The notes under the pieces are model-generated. The model was given only the letters and a program-made list of their open reading frames with translations, searched no databases and was not told the DNA's origin. 64,000 bases of DNA from Desmodesmus armatus (taxonomy: Eukaryota > Chlorophyta > Chlorophyceae > Sphaeropleales > Scenedesmaceae). The stretch lies in the NCBI GenBank assembly GCA_007449985.2, contig VIIQ02000746.1, positions 124,001-188,000 on the forward strand. The letters are read 5' to 3'. The number at the start of each line of letters is the position of its first letter. Positions within the stretch are counted from its first letter, which is position 1. The position numbers and the translations under genes are program-made. Positions 46,704 to 60,000 of the stretch are shown here, one piece after another.

Positions 46704-49700
46704 ATGGCAGCAAGGCTGTTTGTGATCTTGGCTCTGACCTGCCTGGCCTCTGCCGCAAGGCTCCCCGATGTGCAGCTCGTTGAGTCCGAGTTGCCTGAGA
46801 GCGTGATCGCTTTCCAGGGTTCTGAGCTGCACGCACAGAGCTCGGAGGACAATGGACTCGACCTGGGTGAGTCTCCGACAGGAGGAACCTGGAACTGCTG
46901 TCGTCAAGCGCAGGGCACCGCTGCATCATTGGTAGTACAGCAGCGCATTATAATCGCACATGTGATGTGTGCATGCGCTGTGGACGGAGGTCCCCGTCAT
47001 CATCCTGCTCCCTGTCCACAAGATCACTCCGGACAGTAACCCGACACCGACCAGAGCCAGCAGGCAGTGCTTCTGTGCACGATCAGCATGCACATGTACA
47101 TACAAGCGACCATGTGAAGTGACGCCGCGGAATGCACAGGGTCCAGGCTGCAGTGTGTCAACCTCGTCATGATCCCAGTGTATACTGCTGTCCTGCCAAC
47201 TGCAACCGCAGGCTTCACCCAGGGCAGCCTGTACTCCAGCCTGGAGGATGTGCTGAGCGAGCCTGAGCTGCAGAAGAAGGAAAAGTGGCCCATCCGCATC
47301 GCCACCAAGCACCTGGTCAAGCCTGGTGAGTTGGTGGGAGGTTGTGCCAGGAAGAGGTTGTGCAGGTTGTGCAGGTTGAAGCCTTCTCTCTGTCACTTTC
47401 TGCTGACTTATTACAGTGTTTGCAGGCTGCAGTAACTAGCTCCCTCAGTAGTAGTCAGGTTCCTGACTGAGCTGCATGACCCTGGCTTCGTGGGCACAGC
47501 AAGTTCTTCACCCCTCTGAGCCAGACTGCAGTTTGGGCGGTTTTTATGGTTGCATGCATGTGTACGTCAAGCATTGTATGCAAGTTCACAACCAGCCTCA
47601 CACGTTGCTGCTGTTGCTGCTTGCAGACCTGCACGGCAACTTTGTGCGTCAATTCTGGCGCTTCCAGGCCAAGAGCAAGGACGTCAAGGGCGTCAAATAC
47701 ATCGGCCTCTCCAAGGTGGCAGGTGAGCGGCAGTGATTTGGCAGTGCCACTTTCTTGTGTCGGGGTGGTGTGATCAGTGTGTTTTCAAGAACGAGCCGTC
47801 AAGGCAACACATGTGTACTGTACTGTATGTTGGGAGGGTATATGCACAGCAACAACAATGGCCACCGCCCTGAATGCCATCATTTGTGCCGGCATGCTGC
47901 GTGTTTACCTGTGCTGACGGTGTTCTTGCGTGCTGCAGGTGACAACATTGTTTGGACCAGCTGGGCGGTGTACACCGACTTCGAGGGCCTGATCAAGCAT
48001 GCAAGGTGGGTGCGATTCTGCAGACTGCCAACAGCAGATTCGTGCCAGTGATGTGTGCAAGATCCGTTTGCAGATGATTATTCATGGAGGAGGATGAATG
48101 TGAGGGTTGTGTGTCCACATTGCAGCTGTGCTGCCTTCTGCATGTGCGTTAATGTAGGTCTGAGGCTCTGCGTGACTTTGCCTCCTACCTGATGAACGCC
48201 AACATTGCAGTCAGCACCAAGCTGGTGTTCAGGGTAGGTGCTGCAGCTGTGTTGGGCGACACCAGGCAGTAGGTGCACGTTGCATGTGCTAGCCTGCTGT
48301 CACAAGTAGCATATCAGTGGAAGGGGCGTCTAGTAGAACATAGTGCTTATACAGAACAGTTGGCGGTTTGTGTCATGACTTACTGTGACTGGGCTGCGAC
48401 CTGATGCAGTGTCTGCCTGGCAACTTCTCACTTGCAGTCCCAACATTTCAAGTGTCATTAGTTCAGCTTGTGCATGCTATTTCCGCTGAGCATAGGCTGG
48501 CAAGCTTGCTGCGCTGTGTGCCAACACATCCTGCTGCTGTTCATTGTGGTTGCTTGTACAGATTGCTGGTGGCTACTATGGTGACAAGAACGTTGCCACT
48601 GCTGTGGCTACCACTGATGACAACAAGAAGAAGGGCTGGCCCGTCAGGCTCCTGACTGCTTACATCGTCAGTCCCGGTGAGCATTACTGGCTCTGTTTGT
48701 GGTGTTACGTGGTGTTTGCAGGGTGGGGAGGGGACTACATGCAGACCTAGTAGGACAAATGTCTTGTAAAGCCTCTGTAGGAAGGCTGGGATTCTTCAAT
48801 AAAATTCTGGGACTACTTGAGTGTGGGTGAGTATGGTTGCACCGCAAACGTTTATCGGTAGTCCTGCTCTTCTGTTGTGCTTCTTGCAGGGGAGCATTGC
48901 AAGTTTGTGAAGGCCTGGAAGAAGATGGAGGCTAAGGTGGACGACTCCAAGGGCCTGGTGGCTCTCACACTCAACAAGCCAGCAGGTGAGGCGGAGGATG
49001 ATGATCCTGGTTGCCATGGTGGTTCTGGTTACCACTGTGCTTATCACAGATTGTGCTTATCACAGAGACAGTTGCCACGGTGGTTCTGGTTACCACTGTG
49101 CTTATCACAGATTGTGCTTATCACAGATTGTGCTTATCACAGAGACAGTTGCCACGGTGGTTCTTGTTACCACTGTGCTTATCACAAAGACAGTTGCCAC
49201 GGTGATTCTGGTTACCACTGTGCTTATCACAGAGACAGTTGCCACGGTGGTTCTGGTTACCACTGTGCTTATCACAGAGACAGTTGCCACGGTGGTTCTG
49301 GTTACCACTGTGCTTATCACAGAGACAGTTGCCACGGTGGTTCTGGTTACCACTGTGCTTATCAAAGAGATAGGTGACACCAGCAAGCAGGTCATGCAAG
49401 GCTGGCGGGAAATGAATAGACGCACATTTATTCGTTTGTTGCCAGCCGTGCATGACGTGCTGGCTGGTGTCAAAAACTATCTCTGTGATAAGTACGTTGG
49501 CAAGTAGTTCTCTTCCGTGCGCACTGGTGTAGTGTATACTGACAACTGGCCATGTATGGCAGCCAGCACTCACAAGCAGCATCAAGGCACTCGTCTTGCC
49601 AGCACCTGTGTCAAGAGTTGACTGTTGCACCCGTACACTGGTCGTCCATCGACGGTATGCTATATTTTTGGTGTAGGACACCGTATGTTTCACAGCATCT

Positions 49701-49987
49701 GCTGCTTGTTGCTGGACATCTACAGCAGCTGCTGCTTCTTACTGAGAGGAATTGGGGCATTACCAACTGCGCCTGTGTGCGACGCCGTCCCTGTCTTGTT
49801 TGTGGCTCTGCCCCTGCCTGCAGGTGACAACATCCTGTTCACCAGCTACGCAGTGTTTGACTCCCCCTCTGCCCTGTGGAACCTGGCTGAGAAGAAGGCA
49901 GTCAAGCAGTTCCTGGAGTATATCAGCGACAACCACATTGTGGCTGTCACAAAGAAGATGTGGAAGATTCCCGAGCCCAAGTGGTAA
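46704..49987 (+). CDS. Small secreted protein with two tandem ABM-like (dimeric alpha/beta barrel) domains
   Basis: Eight exons join in phase to 296 residues: 46704-46866, 47212-47325, 47627-47722, 47939-48005, 48158-48233, 48562-48676, 48890-48985 and 49824-49987. The start sits in ACACCATGGCAG and opens a classic signal peptide (RLFVILALTCLASAA). After it come two similar ~100-residue units. Unit A has KWPIRIATKHLVKP, FVRQFWRFQAKSK and VAGDNIVWTSWAVY; unit B has GWPVRLLTAYIVSP, FVKAWKKMEAKVD and PAGDNILFTSYAVF. Both end in a helix and a strand (STKLVFRI and VTKKMWKI). The beta-alpha-beta-beta-alpha-beta order and the WxS...H/K pattern recall antibiotic-biosynthesis-monooxygenase (ABM) domains, but I cannot name the family with certainty and see no proven catalytic residues. 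Introns at matching places in both units show an internal gene duplication. It probably enters the secretory route; role unknown. Confidence 0.85.
49009..49372. repeat. 45-bp minisatellite in intron 7 of the secreted protein gene
   Basis: About seven head-to-tail copies of a 45-base unit beginning AGAGACAGTTGCCACGGTGG and continuing TTCTGGTTACCACTGTGCTTATCAC. Early copies carry extra insertions of a short sub-unit ATTGTGCTTATCACAG. The unit length is a multiple of three, so it opens long frames on both strands that are not genes. It lies entirely within the intron 48986-49823. Confidence 0.93.
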
Positions 49988-51026
49988 ATCCAGACTTGCT
50001 GCAGCTGGTGGTAACACACAGCTACTCCTCACTTCAGCTAGTGCCACACCAAGCTGCTGCACTTGTTCCTGGGGCTATGAGTGTTCTACCCTCAGCCTTC
50101 TAGGGTGTAGGATAAGGTGGCCCTTGAATGCACAGGTGCTGGTGGTGAGGGAGGTTGATAGCTTCAAGCAGAGAGGTGGTGCAGGACAATTGGGAATGCC
50201 GGCAGGCAGGATTATCACGGACTGTATTGCCCCTTGCATGTACAGAGTGCAGGGCATATTTTGCCAATGCTCCTGCCTCATCATCATGTTGAGTGATTGC
50301 AAGCGAGTTGTTGCACACATGTCGTCAACGCACATGTGTTGTACAGTTGAGAGCTAAGGAGGATTGATAGTATGCTGAGACAGCATGGTGCTTCTTTGGT
50401 GTGGGTGCTGGTTTGTCCAGCAACACATCTTAGTCGTGTGCTGGCTTGGTGGTGTTTGGTGTATGATAACTGCGGTGTGGCTGCAGTGCTGGTGTACAAG
50501 TGTGTGATGTGAACAACGCGAATTTTGTCATATTGGTGTATCATGGTGTATTTACACATGCGTATCACAAGTGTAACAGCATGAGCTGTGCAAGTGGTGG
50601 CAGGCTGTCATTGGGGTGGAGAGATTTGTACATCAGCTGTGAATGCAGGAGTAAATGATGCTGAGGTCATGCATGATGCTGACTACAGTTTATCAAACAG
50701 GCTGGTATGACAATAGGTTGTCAGTCTGAACAAATTCCATTCCATCAACATCTTTGCTGTGTGACAAAGTCACACTGGCTACTTGAAAAGTAAAGCAGCA
50801 CACACAGATCATTACCTGCTACACATGCCCTGTAGCTGTGAACAGGCAGTGATTTTGAATGTAAGTATCAGAAAATGCACCAGCCTTGATCAAGCTGAGA
50901 ATGTTTGCAGCCAGCGACATATCAATGCATCACAGCTACTGCCACACAAATCCATGTCATCAAAGTGGAACATGCAGCGAACATGCTCAACTGCACAGTT
51001 CTTGCAGCACAACACGCAACCCACAG
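49988..51026. other. Convergent 3' ends of the secreted protein gene (+) and the Sfi1-like gene (-)
   Basis: No coding exon is seen. It holds the 3' UTRs of both genes. TGTAA occurs on + at 50572-50576 and about 50860-50864, and its complement TTACA at about 50552-50556 could serve the minus gene; spacing of 480-590 bp is long, so the ends are undecided. Confidence 0.4.
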
Positions 51027-54000
51027 TCAGGCTGTGCGCCGCGGTGTGCACTGCTGACCCAACAGCGCAGCCAGCTGCTTCGGCAGCACCTGCCCGTTGA
51101 AGCTAGGCAGCTGCGGCCTGCTGACAGAGCCATGCCTTGCGGGACTGCTGCTTCTCGCCACTGATGCTGCTGTTGGTGACAGTGGACTCATTGCTTTTGC
51201 AGCCCAATCATTGCACTTGCGCAAGTCAGCCCCGTGCTGCTGCTGCCTCCTGGCCCCTGTCTCAGCCACCGAGCCAGCCAGTGCACTAGCTGTGCTAGGG
51301 CTGCGGCTGCTGCTGCTGCTCCCGCTGTCGCTGCTGTCATCGGCAGGTATCAGCGCCGTCTTGCCTGCAGCCCTTTTCTCAGCCCAGTGCAGCCCAGTGG
51401 CTGCAGAGGCAGCTGCATGTGACTGCCACCTGGGCTTCCCTGTGTGCCAGGGTTCAGCAGCAACAGCAGAAACACATCTCCTCTGCTCGTGCTCCTGCTG
51501 CCTCTGCTGCTGTCCAGGGCTGCTGCAGTGCTGGCCATGCTGCTGCCAAGGCAGCCCTGCATTCATTTGCTGCTGCCTGAGCTGCTCCTGTAGCTCCAGC
51601 TGCTGCTGCAGCAGCGGTTGGTAATCACACCCCCCTACCCCAGCCGACCCTGGCCGTCCCACCGGCTGTTGCTGGCTCACCAGCAGCAGGTGCTGCCGCT
51701 CCTGCTGCAGCGCCTGCTGCTGGTGCTGCTGGTGCTGCCACTGCTCCCGCAGTGAGTAGGGGTACTGCTGCTGGTAGCTGCGCAGCTGATCCAAAGTGAG
51801 GCTGTCGGGGTGTGGAGGCTTGGGGGCGGGGCTGGTGTGGACACTCGGCAGCTGCCAGGGCGACAAGCCCAGCACGTGAGCCTGCAGATACAACACAACA
51901 GCAGGGTCACTTTCAAGACTTGGAGTGACAGCATTTGCAGTTGGGATATGTGCCAAGTAAAGCTCTCTTGAGCCATGGGTAGGCTCCCTGGTGCCTTCCT
52001 GAACGCCAAGGAGACTTGCGCCCCAAAACCAAAGCATGCATGTCCGCAAGCGAGCTGACAGGCACCACTAAGCACAGGCAGCAAACCACACTTTCCCCTT
52101 GTCCTATCCGGCTGCGCAGGTGATATCTACTTATGCAGACCCTTTCTGGCAGCACCCATACCACAGATGCCAGGGCACTAGCACGGTGTCTCTCACCCCC
52201 CCTCCCCCAGCCCACACCCACAACAAACCCACACCACAACACTGACCTGTTGCATGCTCTCCGCCACCGAGTGCAAGTCCCAGCGGGGAGAGGGCACGCC
52301 CCCAGCAGCAGCAGCAGCCTCATCATTGTACTGCTGCCGATCATCCCCCAAGGTGACCCTGCGCTGCCTGTGGCCCTTGGACAGGGCCAGCAGGGGTTGC
52401 TGCCTCGCCTGCCGCTCGGCGGCCGACAGGGCAGCCTCGGTGGTAGGCAGGCCCTCGAACAGCTGCTGCTCCTCGTCGGAGCCGGCATCAATCTACACCA
52501 GTGCATGCAGCGTGCAGTGTGCAGCAGATGTTGGTTGACGCTTGCAACAAGGAGAGGGAACCTATCGCATTGATGCCCTGAAGCTTCGGCAGCAACATCC
52601 ACAGCAGCAAGCATTGAAGGGAGCTGGGAACATACACCGGCGTGCTGCAGGCCCTCACATGTTCCTCCACGTATACTATCTAGGCCTGGTGCATATCAGA
52701 TTGCTCCACCGACCATAAGCGTACTGCCTGCACAAGCTTGCGACCTCGTATGTACGCACCTCAGCAGCCCCTCCACCCATCGCAGCAATCCGGCGTGCCA
52801 GGCTGCGGTCCTGCTGGGCAGACCTGGGGCCTAGCAGGGGCGACCCGGGGCCACCAGTCACAGGCAGCAGCCCTGGGGGTGATGCACTGCGAGACACCCC
52901 CACCCTCATAGCTGCTGCTGCTGCATCGGGACTGCAGCTCCTCTGCACCGAAGCACTGACGGGTACATAACCCGGGGAGCTCGCATGCACGAGGCCCGGC
53001 CATGTGTGCCGCCCTGCAGATGTTGGCGAGGTAGCCCCAGGGCTGCGTGTGCGAGGAGCCGGAGGAGGTGGTGTCAGCGCGTGCAGCACGGTTGCTGCCG
53101 CAGCTTCCTCGACCTGGCCGCCCCGCATCGCTGCCGCGTACTGCTGCCATAGTGTGAGGAAGTCCGACAGGCAAGCAAGCCGCCGCTTGTTCACAAACAC
53201 CGAGACCGTGGACCGCAGGTTGACCCTATCCTCCACCCAGCTGCGCCACTCCCCGAGAGCCTCCTGCAGTAGCTGCTGCCGTTCGTGACCCAGCAGCATG
53301 AGCATCAGCTGCCACAGACCCTGCCGCTGCTCCTGCACGATCTGCAGCTCCTCAACCCAGCTGCAGCAGGCCTTGGACAGCAGCCAGCGGCGCTGCACCT
53401 TGTCTGCTGCTGCCTCCCCTGCCTCCCGCTGCTCTCTGCATTCTGCTGCTACGTCCAGCCAGGCTGGCAGCAGCTTCCGCAGGGTCCTGGTGGCATGCTG
53501 GCGTTGGGCACGCAGCATGCTGACACGGGCCTCGTCTGTGGCCTCTCTCCAGGCTCTGAAGCATGTGGTGAGGTTGCGCTGCAGCAGCCCTGCCAGCTTC
53601 TGTGCCACTGCCCTGTACTTGCTGACCTGTTTGTTGACATCGCAGGGCGAGGCAAAAACGAATGGTCATGAAGCAAAGATGACAATGCAGGTACAAGATA
53701 CCACCTGCAATGATGCCCACTGCTGCACATGGCATGCACAGCGGCAGTCCATTCCCTTTAGACAGCCAATGCAGTGAGCAGAAAAAAGATGATCTCAATG
53801 GCGCACAGCAAGCAGGCATCAGGTGTTGAGCAGACCCACAACCATGTTTCCTCGTACCCCTCCCAGACATCCCTCTCACCCCTTGATACCTCCACTATCA
53901 AACTCCGGCTGCTACTAACGCTGCTGCTGCACAGCATACCTAGCAGGACAAACTCAAGATAGTTTTTAACCGATCACACCCACCTGGATGTGCCACGCCA

Positions 54001-57000
54001 TGAAGCAGGAAGCCAACAGTGCCGCCTTCCTGCGCCGTGCCACCTGCTCCCCGATGGTAAGCGCCTCACGGATGGCTCGCTGTTTGTTCTGGAAGGCCAC
54101 CTCCCTCAGCAGCCGCACCTGGCAGTACCAGCGCCAGCAGTAGAAGCAGCGGGCCAGCTTGCGGGCGGCAAGCTCCTGTGCTGCAGCCCGCCACCCTGCA
54201 ATACGGACAGCGAGAGCAAGCAGGGTCCCACTTCAGCACCAGCTCCAGCAGCAGCATACCCATGCAGCACATCCCTGGGCCCTCTTTCCCCTCAGCAGTC
54301 AGCTTCCAGCAGGCAAGCAGCACTCAAGCATTGAAGTTGCCAAAAAGACCTGCAGGTGCGTCAACTACCACACTGACAGACTGCAGCCACTCCAAACTCA
54401 AAGTGCTTCGCACATCGCAGCCAACACAGGCTTGCCCACCTGCATTCCGTGCCCTGTGGTCCGGGGCCCACCACGACCAGTAGCTCAGGCAGCCCCGCAG
54501 TGTGTGCTGGCGCCAGTGTGTGTTGGCCCGCAGCATCTGCTGCCAGCCTGTCAGCACCCTGGTGGCACAGTTGACCGCCAGCTGGTGTGTCAGCAGCTGC
54601 GCTGTCTCCCGTTCCAGCACACGCAGCACAGCAGCCTGGCAAGCACACACAAACACACATCAGACCACGAGCTTCACACATGTGTGCAGCACTGCTGTGC
54701 TGCGCATTGATCAAAATGCAGATGTCATGGAGCGATGTGTCATATGCACAGAGAGGCAGCGTAAGCCTTGGGTTAACTGCCCCAGCAGCAGCTTACAGAG
54801 TGACACCATTACTCGATTAGATGCAGCCCCCAGATTCTTTACCACCTTGAAAGCCACCTACCTCTTGCCACTCCCTCAGCACAACACATGCCAGCCGCCT
54901 GACTCTGAAGTGCAGCGCCACATGACCGATATGCTTGTAGTATGTGTACCGCATCCATGCAGACAGGCTGTGCTGCTGCCTGTGCTTCTTGACCAGCTGC
55001 ACGGCGGCTGCAATGAGGCTGCGCTTGCGGTGGATGAGGGCCATGCCCAGCTGCCAGGCCACCAGGGCACGTGCTGAGTGGCGCCTATAGTCATGAGAGA
55101 CGGCCTTCTCCACTTGCAGGTCCTCATGATGCTGCTTCCAGGTGGCAAAGGCCTGCAGACACAGGGCAGTAGGCATAAAAGATATGTACACCGCAGCATG
55201 AGCAGCGCCTCCCTGTCTGTGTCATGTGCCCGTCAAGAGTGCTGCCATCTTGGTGCCCTTATGATTGGGAGGGCATTTCTAGCGCTGACGCTAGCTAGCA
55301 TCAGGATATGTGCCAGGTGCATCTAGGAAGTTCCCACGCTCGGGCACGCCTGCAGGCCCTCACCAGCAGCATAATTTTGTGCCAGTAAGCCACGATTGCG
55401 CGCCTCTCCAGTCCCCTCCAGTAGGCCCAGTCCTTCCAGAAGCCGAAGATGGCAACGCCCTCCTCACGCACATGCCGTGCCCTGAAGGACTCCAGCACAG
55501 CCCTGCAGGCACAACAGATGATGTGTGACATTCACTTTCTGGGGGAGTATGTTACATGGACATTTGCAAACGCTCATCTGCACAGTCGGAGGCACCTCTC
55601 TTTTTCATCGGCATTGGTTGGGAGAGTTGCAGTCAGCACGGAAGCAGGGAGCCTGGCACCACCAAGTCACCAGCAGCCATCTATGTACACTGCAGTACAG
55701 CACTAGCAGTAGTGTTTGGAGGACTTTCACCAAGTTGGCTGTGTGAGCAAATGTGCTCAGCTGGTGACCACCCATGGGTTGCCACGCGCAATCTCATCGA
55801 CGCGGGCGCCTCTGCAGATGACGTCAGCAGCATGCAGATGCACAGCCCCTGCGTGTATGTGCCTACCTGTGGTGATGCAGGTCCTGGGCGATCAGGTGCC
55901 ACCAGTGCAGCATCTGCCGGCGCTGCTTCTGCTGGCGGCGCATCAGCATCTGCTCTGACAGTGCAGCAAAGCGGCGAGCCTCCTGCAGACGGGAATTACA
56001 CAGAAACACAGTGCAGGCAGTTTCCGCATTCCTTAGATGCCCAATTGTGTGTCACAAGGCTGTTGCCACTAAACCAGTGTTGAGGCCACATGCTCACCCT
56101 CCCTAATGGCATCACCAATCAGGGGGATCCTCTCGTCCTCTCGATGAGCGGGTGCCATCGCTATGTTGCATCCAACATATGTCCAGAAAACAGCTTTCCT
56201 TCCCAGCATACCTTGACGAAGGCCGACCAGGCAGCCATGCTGTGCCGGCTGTACAGCTGCCGCCAGTGGCGCTCAGCCAGCGCTAGCTTGGCCCTCTTGG
56301 CCTCACAGTGCTCAACGTACGCCTCCCATGATGCCAGCGCGCTGCGCATGCGGCGCCTCAGTGTGTTGCGCAGGACCTGCTGGGCTTTGGCACGCAACGC
56401 CTTGAGCTCCTGTGCCGCCTCCGCCCAACGGGTGAAGGCACGGGCTAGCTGAAGGTGGCTGATGCGGCCGACCGCCGCCTGAAGGCAGAGAACAGCAATG
56501 CACAAAGGAGATGCAACATACCTTGACAACCAGGCCGGGCTGAAAAGAGCAGCGTCAGGTCATCATATCTTGATTGGACATCCTCTTCATCGGGCACTTT
56601 TGCTGTGATGCGGTCAACTCCGGGGAAACATAGAGGCGGACATGCAGAGCAGTGCAAGGTCGCTGCACCAAAGCACGGGCTGTGCCTTGGGACTGCCATG
56701 CTCACACAGGAACTTCAGCCCACTCAGCCAGGCAGTCAGACAAGGCACTCACATGCAGCAGTGACCTGCGCCTGTGTTTGAGTGACGCAATGCCTCTCCA
56801 GCTCAGGAACGCCACAGCCAGGGTCCGCTGGGCCAAGCGGCACAACGCCATCTGCAGGAGTGCTGACCGATGGCACACCAGCCTCCAGCCAGCAAACAGC
56901 TGCCGCTTGCTGTGGTGGCGCCGCTGCAGACACAGCCATGAAGACACAAGCAAAAAAGCACACACTCAGGATCATGTCAAGAATGGCAACGTTGGTGCTG

Positions 57001-60000
57001 GGTGGCTGGACAATGTGTTTTTCTAGCAGTTGCCTGCAGTCAGCCCTAGCATAGCTCACATGTGGCACTTCACTAGCAGGAGCTGAAGCAACAGGCAACG
57101 AGAGCCTATGATAACGTAAGTGCTTTCTATATTCAGCCTTGCCCACTCACGCGAGAGGTCATCACATCAAGTGCTGCACGGATGGGTGCCAGGTACCGCG
57201 CCAGGCCTCGCCACGCCGACATCACACCCGCCTTGCGAGTCACCATCCAGTGATGCCTGGCTGCAATGGTCTGCTGCATGCGTGTGCGCCTGAACGTGCT
57301 GTAGCTGAGCAGGGCTGTCAGGGCCTTGTGCTTCGTCTTAGTGGACCAGGCGTAGGCGGCAGCTACCTGCTTCTGCTGCTTCTCCTGCAGTGGCAACGTA
57401 CAGCACGCGGGTACCATCTTTTTAACAGGCCATCATCAGCTGCTTGTCCATGCAAAGCTTTCATCTGCTGCTGCACAGCTTGTAGTGGACTCTTCCAGGT
57501 GCACAATGAACACGTATACTGCTTGACAAGAAAGCTTCAGCAAGCAACGGGCACATACCTGCAGGTACCAAGCAACCTGACGCCAGCCCCTCAACACCGC
57601 CCGCTTCACAGCAGCCCCCCTGTGTCCTGCCGCTGCCCTGTCCACGCAAGCCTCCTGCACAGCCCACTTGAACCCTGTCAGGGCCTTCAGCACCAGAGCC
57701 AGCTGCAGGAACTTTGCCGCCTTCAGCTCGTTGGTGCGATCTGTCAGCTGAGTGGCTGCTGCACTCCGCCAGGTGGCGAATGCGGCAGCCAGTGTCGGGC
57801 TCTGCCAGTGCAGGACGGCCCTTGTGGCGCGGGCTGCTGCCCCAGAGTCGTCCATGCGCAGGAAGTTGGAGATATGCTGCTCAACCTGTAGAGCAGCAGT
57901 GTGGTGAATCTTTGGGCCACGCTCTTTCATTGCAACTGACGTATTGGACGACATCCACCATCCGTCAGGGCACCAGGTACTGTTCGTATAGCTGAGTACA
58001 GAGGAACTGCATGCAGTGCCAGTGGGTGTTAAGCAGAGTGAATATGGGTGTATGCATGGTGTGCAAAGCGACGCCACCTACCCGGTGCCAGTGTGCTCGT
58101 TCTTGCGCCACAGTCCTCCACTCCTGGAAGGCTCCTTGGACTGTCACTGCCAGCAGGCGCCTCAGCAGGTGTGCAGCCCCCGCCAACATGTGGGCTTGCT
58201 GCTGCCAGGCTAGCAGGTAGGCACGCAGCCGCTTGGTGCTGAAGCCAAGCACCACGGACTGAGCCATCCGAGGCACAGCACAGCACAGCATACACGCACA
58301 CAAACCAACACTGGTCAGCTCAAGGTGCCATATACATGCTGTTGCAATTGTGTTAGTCTGCATGCAGCGTGAGGCTGCCACACAACATGAAAGGCATGTC
58401 ATTTTGTGCAAACGGCTTTGCAGCACAGCTGTGAAATCAATGATTGATGAATGTGCATGCCCTACAGACCGCAGCAAAGTGCACACCCACCTTGATTGCC
58501 GCTGCTTTCTGAGCCTGGGTCTTCCATGCAGCAAAGCACTCGAACAGCAGCTGGTTGTGTACGCGGGCCTGGACCCTTGCTGCCATGTTGACTGCTGCAT
58601 ACACCTTGGAGCGGGCCTGGCAGGCCTCCTCGACCCATGCCAGGAACACTCGCTGCTGCAGTCTTGAGCCAGCATAGGTGTCTGCCGTGGACTTCTGCTG
58701 CTGGTCCTTGACATACGCCTGCCAGCTGCTTACGCTGCTCCTGAGGAGCTGCTGGCGTGTGCGGCTGCGTGCCACAGCTGCAGCCTGCAGGCAGATACAC
58801 ATACGCAACAGCTGTAATCATGGGTTGAAAGCACATCACATCGTTCCTTTGACAGCACATACTCGTCAACCATGGCAGAGGCTCACTACCCAGTGGTGGT
58901 CAACCTCTGGTGCATGCTCAAATGCAGCCTGGCACCAGCCTATAGGGAAGAGCACACACCTGTTCGTAGCCAGCCTTCCTGCGTGCGTGAGCATGCCAGA
59001 AGGCCAGTAGGGAGCGCTGCACCACCTGGCGCCAGTGTGCATCTGCAGCCTGCTTGCTGGCACGCCACTGCACTGCCTCCTTCCAGCGACCATAGGCAAG
59101 CTCCTTGTACAGCTGCTGCTGCCGGCCAGACACCACAGACTCCTGCCTGCGCAGCCGAGCCTTGCGGGCCGCTGCCTGGCGCCACTCTAGAAACGCAGCA
59201 GCCATGGTGGTTGCTGCCAGGCGGCTTGCGAGGACATCAGCTGCTGCAGCTTGCTCAGCAGCCTCTGCAACAGCCTGTCGCCAGCAGCCAAATGCTGCTG
59301 CCAAGTGTAGGTTCTGCCAGCGGGCAGCCACAGCTGATGCTGCTGCCTTGTGATGCCTGCGAATGGCCACGAAGGAGCGCCAAGCTCCAAATGCAGCCGC
59401 TGTATGCAGGTTGCGCCAGCGGCCAGCTATTGTCTGCACTGCAGCCTTGTGGCGATGCGACACCTGAGCAAACCAAGCACACGGACAGCACGATAAGATA
59501 ACGTCAGTTGCTCAGTGCAACTTTGCCATCGCGCTCAGTGGCTTGCAGCCGCATGGCACGGCGATCAGGATGTTGCGATAGGTAAATTGGTTGCGAAATC
59601 GACGCACGCACCTGGACCAGCTCGACCCAAGCTTGGAAGGCGGCAGCGAGGTGCAGGTTGTTCCAGCGCCGTGCGACGGTGTGCTCCAACCGTGCTTTCT
59701 CCTGACGCCCATGCACCCACGCTCGCCAAGCTTGCCACGCGGCTGTGAGATGCAGGTTTGTCCAGCGCGCTGCCAGACTGTCGCCGAGCAGCTCCCACTT
59801 GCGCTTTTGCCCCAGCCAAGATCGCCAGCCTAACAGGCCCCGTCTCAACAGCCAAGTTGCAGCAAAGACGCCAGCACGCTGCTCGCGAGGCAGCAGCCAC
59901 GACAGCTTTGCCCACTCCCGCAGCACCGCTGAGCCAAGCTTGCGGTCACTGGCACTGCGGAAGCTGGAGATTTTGGCAGCAGCGGTGCTCTGCTGCAGTG

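Noticed and set aside
49009..49372. Possible CRISPR-like array
   Set aside because: Contiguous 45-bp units without unique spacers, inside an intron of a eukaryotic gene.
49011..49693. Long overlapping ORFs on both strands with repeated VATVVLVTT or VISTVVTRTTVATVS units
   Set aside because: They are created by the 45-bp intron minisatellite, whose length is a multiple of three; they interrupt the phase of the conserved gene.
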